NCBI GenBank assembly: GCA_013152695.1
Contig: JAADFV010000081.1
Span: 1 to 7,896, forward strand
Direction of reading: 5' to 3'
Source: Chloroflexota bacterium
GTDB lineage: Bacteria > Chloroflexota > Anaerolineae > J102
DNA: 7,896 bases
Made by a program: the position numbers and the translations under genes. The notes beneath the pieces were generated by a model. That model did no database searches. It worked only from the letters and a program-made list of their open reading frames with translations, and was not told the DNA's origin. Positions 1-5,811 of this stretch are shown one piece after another (positions within the stretch are counted from its first letter, which is position 1; every line of letters begins with the position of its first letter).

Positions 1-51
1 CCTGCTCCTTTCTCAGTTTTGAATGCGGAAGACGTTGCTAACTGTAAAACG

Positions 52-82
52 TTGGGGAGCGTGAGAGAGTCTGTGATATAAT
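52..82 (+). promoter_or_regulatory. Probable extended -10 promoter of the membrane methyltransferase gene
   Basis: A perfect TATAAT hexamer lies at 77-82, preceded by TG at 74-75 (TGnTATAAT), which is the extended -10 pattern for the housekeeping sigma factor. The -35 region is weak. The best match is TTGGGG at 52-57 with a long 19-bp spacer, so the element would depend mainly on the extended -10. The start of transcription would be near base 89, giving a leader of roughly 95 nt. Inferred from motif matching only. Confidence 0.45.
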
Positions 83-101
83 GAATTTCAGTCAGTCCAG
101 C

Positions 102-120
102 CGCTGCTATTTCTGCAGCG
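102..120 (+). other. Small hairpin in the 5' leader of the methyltransferase mRNA
   Basis: CGCTGC (102-107) and GCAGCG (115-120) form a perfect 6-bp stem with a 7-nt loop. It lies between the predicted transcription start and the ribosome binding site. No T-run follows, so it is not a terminator. It may have no function beyond local folding. Confidence 0.3.
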
Positions 121-184
121 AGACATAAGCCAAAAAAGCTCAGGGCAATACCAATCGATTACACCAACGAGAAGGAAGGTCGAA

Positions 185-754
185 ATGTATCATAAATTTC
201 AACAATGGGCGCAAAAAGAATATCGTCCGTTTCACCAGACCCTCACTGTAGCAATTAGTGGCGCTGTGTTTGGTTTTGGCGTTCCCCTGCTTTTGGTGGT
301 GATTTCGGCCTGGCTCGATGATTTGTTTCACTTTCCGCGTCTGATATTTGGCATGTGGAACACTTCTGTGGGCTTGTTGATGGTATTCGTTGGCTGGGTG
401 TTGGCAGCCTGGTCGGTGCAGGTGCAATTTGTGGAAGGAAAAGGTACGCCTGTGCCGATTGTGCCGACAAAAAATCTGGTGCAGCGCGGGCCCTACCAGT
501 ATTGTCGTAACCCCATGGCGCTCGGCGTGATCCTCTTCTACTTTGGTGTGGCTGTTTGGCTTGGCTCAGTGTCAGTGCTTTTAGCCGTGATCGTGATCTC
601 GATAATTCTTTTGCTTTATTTCCGTTTTATCGAGGAAAAGGAGCTGGAGATACGTTTTGGCCAGCCATATCTCGACTATAAACGGAATACGCCTTTTATC
701 ATCCCCCGATTTCGCAAACAAGGTCGCGATACCGCCACCTCTGTGCCGGATTAG
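185..754 (+). CDS. Isoprenylcysteine carboxyl methyltransferase (ICMT/PEMT)-family membrane protein
   Basis: This 189-aa integral membrane protein probably transfers a methyl group from S-adenosylmethionine to a lipid-like or membrane-bound substrate; the substrate cannot be told from sequence. It has about four hydrophobic segments, near residues 20-42, 53-76, 111-128 and 130-146. The family's C-terminal signature is present: RGPYQYCRNP at 101-110, followed by a helix pair, the acidic EEKELEIRFG at 150-159, and a Tyr/Arg-containing YLDYKRNTP segment at 162-170. In this family the RxPxYxRNP-like motif and the Glu/Tyr/Arg region form the cofactor and catalytic site. The start is supported by AAGGAAGG at 172-179, 5 bp before the ATG. 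The gene appears monocistronic: it has its own promoter, and a hairpin follows the stop. Bacterial members are often annotated only as 'isoprenylcysteine carboxylmethyltransferase family', and true prenylcysteine substrates are unlikely. There is no clear link to the transporter genes. Confidence 0.85.
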   Translation: MYHKFQQWAQKEYRPFHQTLTVAISGAVFGFGVPLLLVVISAWLDDLFHFPRLIFGMWNTSVGLLMVFVGWVLAAWSVQVQFVEGKGTPVPIVPTKNLVQRGPYQYCRNPMALGVILFYFGVAVWLGSVSVLLAVIVISIILLLYFRFIEEKELEIRFGQPYLDYKRNTPFIIPRFRKQGRDTATSVPD

Positions 755-783
755 GTGCCTTCGACCGCAAAGTGGAAGGCGCC
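754..783 (+). terminator. Possible terminator hairpin after the methyltransferase gene
   Basis: GGTGCCTTC (754-762) pairs with GAAGGCGCC (775-783), giving a 9-bp stem with one U·G wobble and a 12-nt loop. It begins at the last base of the stop codon. No run of T follows (the next bases are TGCAGGGCG), so an intrinsic terminator is not proven. It may instead protect the 3' end or assist Rho-dependent termination. Confidence 0.4.
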
Positions 784-865
784 TGCAGGGCGTATATTTG
801 TGTTCGGTTGGACAGAAAATTGTATCAATCAGGGACTTGCTGGGGTGCTGTGCGTCGCATTGATT

Positions 866-894
866 TTGACAGATATATCAGTGCAGTATATACT
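866..894 (+). promoter_or_regulatory. Strong housekeeping-type promoter of the binding-protein gene
   Basis: A perfect -35 TTGACA (866-871) is followed by a 17-bp spacer and -10 TATACT (889-894, 5 of 6 consensus). Transcription should start near base 901, giving a leader of about 75 nt. Two 8-bp palindromes, GATATATC (872-879) and GTATATAC (886-893), lie in the spacer and over the -10. They could be a repressor operator, but AT-rich palindromes also occur by chance. This is the best promoter match in the window. The region from the methyltransferase stop to this promoter (784-865) shows no gene. Confidence 0.7.
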
Positions 895-922
895 TAATTA
901 GAGTTTCTTTATTCTTTGGTCT

Positions 923-944
923 AGCTTCGTGCTGTCGCGAAGCT
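923..944 (+). other. Leader hairpin upstream of the binding-protein gene
   Basis: AGCTTCG (923-929) and CGAAGCT (938-944) form a perfect 7-bp stem with an 8-nt loop inside the predicted 5' leader, 14 nt before the Shine-Dalgarno sequence AAGGAGG (959-965). Nearby CTCC (949-952) could also pair with GGAG (961-964) in the ribosome binding site. Possible roles are mRNA stabilisation or control of translation; neither is demonstrated. Confidence 0.35.
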
Positions 945-975
945 TCTGCTCCACCCACAAGGAGGGAACGTAACT

Positions 976-1941
976 ATGAAACGTCTATCGCACCGCTGGC
1001 TGTACGTGACGATCGTACTGTTGGTTGGCATCCTGCTGGTAGCTTGTGCTCCCCCCGCAGCGCAACCTGCACCGGCAGAAAAGCCAGTCATCAAGCTGGC
1101 CGAGAACCCCTGGTCGGGTTCAGCCGTCAACGTAGCCGTGGCAAAGAACATCCTCGAAAAACAGCTCGGCTATCCAGTTGAGGTGGTGACTGTGGACGAG
1201 AATGCCCAGTGGGCTGCCTTGGCCAAGGGCGATCTCCACGCCAGTCTCGAGGTGTGGCCTTCGGGTCATGCTGAGAATGTCGCTGAATACATTGACAAGC
1301 AGCATGTTGTCGAAAATGGCGGCTTGTTGGGACCGGTCGGCAAGATTGGCTGGTTTACGCCCCAGTACATGATCGATCAATATCCCGCCTTGGCCACCTG
1401 GGAAGGATTCAAAGATCCAGAATTGGCGAAGCTCTACGCCACGGCTGAAACCGGCGACAAAGGTCAATTCCTGGCCGGAGACCCGAGTTGGGTGCAGTAT
1501 GAAGATCAAATCATCCCCAATCTCGGACTCAACCTGCAGGTTGTCGTGGCCGGTTCCGAGGAAGCCATTTTGGCCGCCCTCGATGCTGCTTACAGCCGCC
1601 AGGACCCCATCTTGTTCTACTTCTGGACTCCCCACTCCATTTTTGCCAAGTATGATCTGGCGGAAGTGCAGTTACCGCCCTACAGCGAAGAGTGCTATGC
1701 CAAGGCCGACTCTGGCGGTGTAGATTGTGGCTATCCTCCCGACGAATTGTTCAAGATTTTCTGGTCCGACCTCAAGAACTATGCCCCCGATGCCTATACC
1801 CTTCTCAAGAACATGAACTATTCGACCCAAGATCAAATCGAAATGATCGCCGCGGTCGAATTGAATGATAAGACACCGGATGAGGCGGCTCAAGCCTGGA
1901 TCGATGCCAACGAGGCCAAGTGGAAGGCCTGGCTTCCCTAA
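976..1941 (+). CDS. proX: Quaternary-amine ABC transporter substrate-binding lipoprotein (OpuAC/ProX family)
   Basis: A 321-aa extracytoplasmic solute receptor of the OpuAC family, which captures glycine betaine, choline, proline betaine or similar compounds for an ABC importer. Residues 1-23 are a lipoprotein signal peptide: positively charged start, hydrophobic stretch, lipobox LVAC with the lipidated Cys at 24. A Pro/Ala-rich linker follows. Family landmarks include NPWSGS near 44-49, DLHASLEVWPSGH around 86-98, GWFTPQY at 125-131 and FYFWTPHS at 204-211. The tryptophans at 46, 94 and 207 are candidates for the aromatic cage that holds a trimethylammonium group. Cys230 and Cys241 sit 11 residues apart and could form a disulfide. 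The start is fixed by AAGGAGG (959-965) 10 bp upstream and by the signal peptide. The gene is convergent to the matching permease and ATPase genes, not in operon with them, which is unusual. The ligand is inferred from family only. The symbol is by family analogy. Confidence 0.88.
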   Translation: MKRLSHRWLYVTIVLLVGILLVACAPPAAQPAPAEKPVIKLAENPWSGSAVNVAVAKNILEKQLGYPVEVVTVDENAQWAALAKGDLHASLEVWPSGHAENVAEYIDKQHVVENGGLLGPVGKIGWFTPQYMIDQYPALATWEGFKDPELAKLYATAETGDKGQFLAGDPSWVQYEDQIIPNLGLNLQVVVAGSEEAILAALDAAYSRQDPILFYFWTPHSIFAKYDLAEVQLPPYSEECYAKADSGGVDCGYPPDELFKIFWSDLKNYAPDAYTLLKNMNYSTQDQIEMIAAVELNDKTPDEAAQAWIDANEAKWKAWLP

Positions 1942-1963
1942 ATTTGAGCACTGATAAGACAAG

Positions 1964-2000
1964 AAAAGACCTGGCGGGTCGAGTACTCGCCAGGTCTTTT
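1964..2000. terminator. Bidirectional intrinsic terminator between convergent transporter genes
   Basis: A perfect 13-bp inverted repeat: AAAAGACCTGGCG (1964-1976) and CGCCAGGTCTTTT (1988-2000), with an 11-nt loop. The plus transcript ends in TTTTT (1997-2001). The minus transcript ends in TTTT, then a C and TT, from the A-rich left side (1961-1967). It lies 22 bp after the binding-protein stop and 21 bp after the permease stop, so it should serve both genes. Confidence 0.92.
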
Positions 2001-2021
2001 TATGTGGAGACTTAATTTCGC

Positions 2022-4034
2022 TTACGTCTGTTTTTCCATCTGCCATTGCCGGGCCCAGCCCTGTGTCATTCTGTCGAGAATCATGGCCATGATCACGATG
2101 GCAATACCTGCTTCCACACCCCGTCCTGTCTGATTCTTGGCGAGTCCGATCACGGTTTCCAGACCCAAACCGCCACCACCGACAAGGCCGGCGATGATCA
2201 CCATGGCTAGAACCATCATCACCGTCTGGTTCACACCCATCATGATCGAAGGCAAGGCCAGAGGTAGCTCCACTTTGAGCAGGATCTGCCAGGGGGTCGA
2301 GCCGAAGGCGACCGCTGCTTCGATCGTCTCTTTGTTGACCTTGCGAATGCCGAGATTGGTGAGGCGGATACCGGGCGGTAGGGCATAGAGCACCGAGGCA
2401 ATGACGCCCGGGACGCGGCCGATGTTGAAGAGCATGATCACCGGCACGAGATAAACGAAGGGGGGGATCGTCTGCAGGAAATCAAGCATGGGGCGCAGAA
2501 TCATTTCGAAACGATCGCTCTTGGCGGCAAGAATGCCGGTGGGGACAGCGATGATGATCGAGAGCAGAACGGCGACAATGACCTGGCTGAGCGTATCCAT
2601 GCTTTCATCCCACATGGAGAGAAAGCCCATGAGCAGCATACCGATAATCGCGCCCGCTCCCAGGCGCCAACCGCTGGCACTACTGGCGATAAGGGCGACG
2701 AGGAGGATCATGACCGGCCAGGGAATGACGGTCGTGAACAGATCACGTAAGGGGCTCAGCATGTAGATGGTGAGAAAGTCGCTGAAGGCGCCGGTGCCCA
2801 AACCCGAATTGCCGAATTCATACAAATGGTCACGCATCCAGCGGACACCGGTATCGACCGGGGAGGCGATGGAAAACTGCAGGGCTTCGGGAAAAGTACG
2901 AAGGTCACTGATGTAATATTGCCAGAAGAGAGTGACGCCGGCGAGGAGGAGAAAGAGGATGAGATAGGCGTGGCGGCGGAGAAATGGTGGAAATTTGGCT
3001 TTCAGCCAGGCCCAGTCGTCCTGCTCATAATTGCGTGAACGTCGTTGCGCAACGTCAGCCTTGGTGAGAGCGTAGCTGATGCGGTCAAGCATCACCGCCA
3101 TGAAGACGATGGCAAGACCAGCTTCGAAGGCTTGACCCACGCGTAATCGCTGCAAGCCCACCAGCACTTCTCGCCCCAGGCCGCCGGCACCAATGAGGGC
3201 GGCAATAACAACGATACCCAGGGCCATCATGATCGTTTGGTTCACACCGGCCATAATCGTGGGGATGGCGAGGGGTATCTGCACATCAAACAAGATTTGC
3301 CGGGAGGTGGCACCGAAAGAACGCGCCGCTTCAATCGTTGATTTGGAAACCTGGCGGATACCGAGATTGGTGAGGCGGATGGCCGGGGGCAGGGCATAAA
3401 TCACGGTGGCGATGACGCTAGGCACACGGGCGATGCCAAAAAAGAGCAAGACCGGAATCAGGTAGACGAAGGCGGGCATGGTCTGCATGGCATCGAGGAT
3501 AGGGCGGAGGAGGGCATTGACCCTATCGCTGCGTGCGGCCCAGATGCCCAGAGGAATGCCGATGACCAGAGAGATGATGACCGAGACCACCATCAGGGCC
3601 AGAGTTTGTAAGCTTTCAGTCCATAAGTCCATGGCGCCCATGGCCAGGAGACTGAATCCGGCAATAGCAGCCAGTTTCCAGCCACCCAGCTTATGTCCCA
3701 ACAACGCCGTTCCGAAAACGGTCAGAGGCCAGGGTAGCCACAGCAAAAGGTCTTCGATGCGGCGAATGCTCCAGTCGATCCCGGCACTGAGAGGATCGAA
3801 GAACCAGACGAAGAGCCAATGCGTGTTGCGGTGTCCGATCACCCAGCTGCGGAATTCATCGATGGGTTCACGCAGGTGGAAGTTCCATGATTCGGGAAAA
3901 GTGAGGGGGGTGTTGGGGAGCCAGCGGAGTAAGGCCCAGAGGAGGGCCAATAACAGCAACGCCAAAAGATAACGATGGCGATAAATGACTTCGGGTACCC
4001 GCGGGGTCGTGCGGGAAAGGGATGCTTGTGCCAT
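2022..4034 (-). CDS. proW: Tandem-fused ProW/OpuAB-type ABC permease (two permease units in one chain)
   Basis: The 670-aa inner-membrane permease of the quaternary-amine importer. It contains two homologous units. Unit 1 is about residues 20-330 and unit 2 about 350-660, joined by a charged linker near 325-345 (RRSRNYEQDD). Each unit carries the binding-protein-dependent permease domain. The EAA coupling loop, which contacts the ATPase, occurs twice: IEAARSFGATSRQIL from residue 234 and IEAAVAFGSTPWQIL from residue 571. Matching pairs run throughout, such as YALPPAIRLTNLGIR (213-227) and YALPPGIRLTNLGIR (550-564), at a constant offset of about 337 residues. Ordinary ProW/OpuAB is roughly 280-350 aa and works as a homodimer, so here one chain should supply the whole membrane pore. 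The Shine-Dalgarno GGAGGTGG (4048-4041) lies 6 nt before the ATG, inside the end of the ATPase gene, and only 1 bp separates the two genes. The reading frame is intact. The symbol is by family analogy. Confidence 0.93.
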   Translation of the reverse strand: MAQASLSRTTPRVPEVIYRHRYLLALLLLALLWALLRWLPNTPLTFPESWNFHLREPIDEFRSWVIGHRNTHWLFVWFFDPLSAGIDWSIRRIEDLLLWLPWPLTVFGTALLGHKLGGWKLAAIAGFSLLAMGAMDLWTESLQTLALMVVSVIISLVIGIPLGIWAARSDRVNALLRPILDAMQTMPAFVYLIPVLLFFGIARVPSVIATVIYALPPAIRLTNLGIRQVSKSTIEAARSFGATSRQILFDVQIPLAIPTIMAGVNQTIMMALGIVVIAALIGAGGLGREVLVGLQRLRVGQAFEAGLAIVFMAVMLDRISYALTKADVAQRRSRNYEQDDWAWLKAKFPPFLRRHAYLILFLLLAGVTLFWQYYISDLRTFPEALQFSIASPVDTGVRWMRDHLYEFGNSGLGTGAFSDFLTIYMLSPLRDLFTTVIPWPVMILLVALIASSASGWRLGAGAIIGMLLMGFLSMWDESMDTLSQVIVAVLLSIIIAVPTGILAAKSDRFEMILRPMLDFLQTIPPFVYLVPVIMLFNIGRVPGVIASVLYALPPGIRLTNLGIRKVNKETIEAAVAFGSTPWQILLKVELPLALPSIMMGVNQTVMMVLAMVIIAGLVGGGGLGLETVIGLAKNQTGRGVEAGIAIVIMAMILDRMTQGWARQWQMEKQT
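2350..3380 (-). repeat. DNA trace of internal duplication in the fused permease gene
   Basis: The entry spans from the first copy to the second. The 20-bp plus-strand sequence ccgagattggtgaggcggat occurs at 2350-2369 and again at 3361-3380. The copies are exactly 1011 bp (337 codons) apart, and both encode the same IRLTNLGI segment. The rest of the two halves is much more diverged, so this is a short stretch of perfect identity within an old or partly homogenised duplication. Confidence 0.8.
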
Positions 4035-4035
4035 C

Positions 4036-5082
4036 TCAAACCACCTCCAAGCCGGCCAGGGCCAGCATCAGTCGCCGGCGGCTGACAACACCGAGCAGCT
4101 CTCCTCGATAATTACGCACAGAAAGGCGCGAATCCCGCTCGGCGGCGATAGGGACGAGCTGCTGTAGGGTGGTTTCGGGATCAACGGCGGGGTAGCTGTC
4201 GGGGCTGTCGCTTTCTTCGGGAGGGCGCATGATGGCGCCTGCCGTGACGACGTGGGAACGAGGTACATCCTCGGTGAAGTCACGCACATAGTCGTTGGCC
4301 GGATGCAGGATGACCTGTTGTGGTGTTCCCATCTGCACCACTTCCCCATCTTTCATAATGGCGAGATAATCGGCCAGTTTGATTGCTTCTAAAAAGTCAT
4401 GGGTGATGAAAATGATGGTCTTTTGCATCATCTGCTGCAGGCGCACCAGCTCGTCCTGCATTTCCCGGCGGATGAGGGGATCGAGAGCACTAAAGGGCTC
4501 GTCAAAGATCAAAATTTCTGGGTCGACTGCCAGCGCTCGGGCCAGTCCCACGCGCTGTTGCATGCCGCCGCTCAGCTCACCCGGATAGTAATCATCCCAT
4601 CCTTTCAGTCCTACCATCTCCAGCACTTCGTGCGCACGGGCATAGCGTTTTTCTTTATCGATTCCCTGCACCTCCAGGCCATAAGCGGCATTATCGATGA
4701 CTTTACGGTGGGGAAAGAGCCCAAAGTGCTGAAAAACCATGCTCATTTTACTACGGCGCAGGCGACGCAGCTCCTTTTCGTCCATTTTCAGCACATCTTC
4801 GTTGTCGATGATAATCTTTCCTGCCGTCGGTTCGATGAGTCGGGTGAGACAACGTACCAGGGTCGATTTGCCGCTGCCGGAAAGCCCCATGACAACAAAG
4901 GTTTCGCCCTCTTGCACCTGGAAAGAGACGTCTTTGACGGCGAGAACATGGCCACTTTCTTCCAGAACTTCTGCTTTACTCTTACCCGGCTCGAGGGACT
5001 TCATCACGCGCTTGGGATGGGGGCCGAAGATCTTCCAAACATTGGTACAAACGACTTTGGGAGAAGCGCTTTCAGAGTTCAT
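4036..5082 (-). CDS. proV: Quaternary-amine ABC transporter ATPase (ProV/OpuAA type) with a short CBS-like tail
   Basis: A 348-aa cytoplasmic ATPase that powers import through the adjacent fused permease. All nucleotide-binding motifs are intact: Walker A GLSGSGKST (66-74), Q-loop Gln118 in VFQHFGLFPHR, signature LSGGMQQR (170-177), Walker B LIFDEP with Asp194/Glu195, D-loop SALD (198-201) and switch His218. The N-terminal segment before Walker A (residues 12-50, with KSLEPGKSKAEVLEESG) is typical of the ProV/OpuAA branch. After about residue 280 there is room for only one CBS-like unit (about 282-346, ending GELLGVVSRRRLMLALAG). ProV (about 400 aa) and OpuAA (about 418 aa) have two tandem CBS domains, which in OpuA sense ionic strength. 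The start is supported by AAAGGA at 5095-5090, 7 nt upstream. No convincing promoter lies between here and the fumarase beta gene. The permease follows after 1 bp. The symbol is by family analogy. Confidence 0.93.
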   Translation of the reverse strand: MNSESASPKVVCTNVWKIFGPHPKRVMKSLEPGKSKAEVLEESGHVLAVKDVSFQVQEGETFVVMGLSGSGKSTLVRCLTRLIEPTAGKIIIDNEDVLKMDEKELRRLRRSKMSMVFQHFGLFPHRKVIDNAAYGLEVQGIDKEKRYARAHEVLEMVGLKGWDDYYPGELSGGMQQRVGLARALAVDPEILIFDEPFSALDPLIRREMQDELVRLQQMMQKTIIFITHDFLEAIKLADYLAIMKDGEVVQMGTPQQVILHPANDYVRDFTEDVPRSHVVTAGAIMRPPEESDSPDSYPAVDPETTLQQLVPIAAERDSRLSVRNYRGELLGVVSRRRLMLALAGLEVV

Positions 5083-5103
5083 ACAATTTTCCTTTCAATA
5101 AGT

Positions 5104-5130
5104 AGAGGGTGACGCAGCGCGCCACCCCCT
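5104..5130 (-). promoter_or_regulatory. Strong intercistronic RNA hairpin just upstream of the ATPase gene
   Basis: In the minus-strand RNA, bases 5130-5119 pair with 5115-5104 in a 12-bp stem closed by a 3-nt loop (5118-5116). Two of the pairs are G·U wobbles (5128/5106 and 5122/5112). Those positions would be A·C mismatches in the plus strand, so the structure belongs to the minus transcript. It lies between the fumarase beta stop and the ATPase ribosome binding site and is followed by ACTTATTG, not a T-run. It is therefore more likely an mRNA-processing, stabilising or translation-control element than a terminator. The rest of the 5083-5196 gap shows no gene and no clear promoter. Confidence 0.5.
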
Positions 5131-5196
5131 TGTGTGTTTAGGAGTCTTTTATGGAGTTGAGTCGGTGGGGATAGTCCAGTAAGGCTGGGCTCATGA

Positions 5197-5811
5197 TCAA
5201 AGGGAGAGGAGTTGGGCCAGTTTTTCCTTGGATTGTGCTTCGATTCTATCGTGGATACTGTTGCCGTGGCTATCCATGGTAACGACCACGGGAAAGTCTT
5301 TGACCCTGATTACCCACATGGCCTCAGGAACACCAAATTCGAGCTTATGAACGGCGACAACCTCTTCCACCGATTGGGCGATGAGGCTGGCAGCGCCACC
5401 AATGGCATGAAAGTAGACAGCGGGTTGTTCCTGGCAGGCTTTGAGCGTGCGGTCTTTCATGCCGCCCTTGCCAACAACGCCCTTGAGGTTGAAGTAGCGG
5501 ATGACATCAGCCTGATACACTTCTTCACGAATGCTGGTGGTGGGACCGGCTGCAACAAAGGACCAACTGCCATCTTCATTTTTCTTGACGACGGGGCCAC
5601 AGTGGTAGATAACACCGCCATCCAATAGCCGTTTCAGCTCGTCGTGTAGGGCCTGGTCTTCGGGGGCAACGGGGTTCTTGATAAAGTGTTCGATCATGAA
5701 CTTATGGGCGGCGTCGCGGCCAGTGACGATGATACCGTTGAGGGATACCGTGTCGCCGACCTTGAGGGCACGAATTTCTTCGTCAGAGATGGGTGTCGTG
5801 AGCTTAATCAT
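5197..5811 (-). CDS. fumB: Class I fumarate hydratase, beta (C-terminal domain) subunit
   Basis: A 204-aa cytoplasmic subunit that, with the alpha subunit, makes a [4Fe-4S] hydro-lyase interconverting fumarate and L-malate in the TCA cycle. It corresponds to the C-terminal domain of single-chain class I fumarases. Conserved landmarks are GRDAAHK (31-37), IYHCGPVV (68-75), AAGPTTS (87-93) with Arg95, GKGGM (114-118), YFHAIGGAA (133-141) and the C-terminal DFPVVVTMDSHGNS segment (162-175). In this superfamily the GPTTS...R region helps form the substrate carboxylate site. The frame stays open further upstream, but the start at 5811 is preferred because it has GGAGG 6 nt upstream, gives the normal length for this subunit, and overlaps the alpha stop by 8 bp (ATGATTAA), a typical coupling arrangement. 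L(+)-tartrate dehydratase (TtdB) is a close relative and the main alternative. The symbol follows two-subunit naming and is not the E. coli single-chain FumB. Confidence 0.9.
   Translation of the reverse strand: MIKLTTPISDEEIRALKVGDTVSLNGIIVTGRDAAHKFMIEHFIKNPVAPEDQALHDELKRLLDGGVIYHCGPVVKKNEDGSWSFVAAGPTTSIREEVYQADVIRYFNLKGVVGKGGMKDRTLKACQEQPAVYFHAIGGAASLIAQSVEEVVAVHKLEFGVPEAMWVIRVKDFPVVVTMDSHGNSIHDRIEAQSKEKLAQLLSL

Noticed and set aside
1120..1635. 171-codon minus-strand open frame opposite the binding-protein gene
   Set aside because: The plus strand encodes a complete lipoprotein receptor with signal peptide and ribosome binding site. The antisense frame has none of these.
4399..5112. 237-codon plus-strand open frame opposite the ATPase gene
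   Set aside because: It is antisense to a gene with every ABC ATPase motif intact. Its protein shows no recognisable domain and is a by-product of the codon use on the other strand.
5173..5191. Possible terminator stem right after the fumarase beta stop
   Set aside because: The 7-bp pairing includes a T·G pair that becomes an A·C mismatch in the transcribed minus RNA, and no T-run follows. It is too weak to call a terminator.
5212..5628. 138-codon plus-strand open frame opposite fumarase beta
   Set aside because: It is a shadow of the conserved fumarase beta sequence, with no start signal and no family features.
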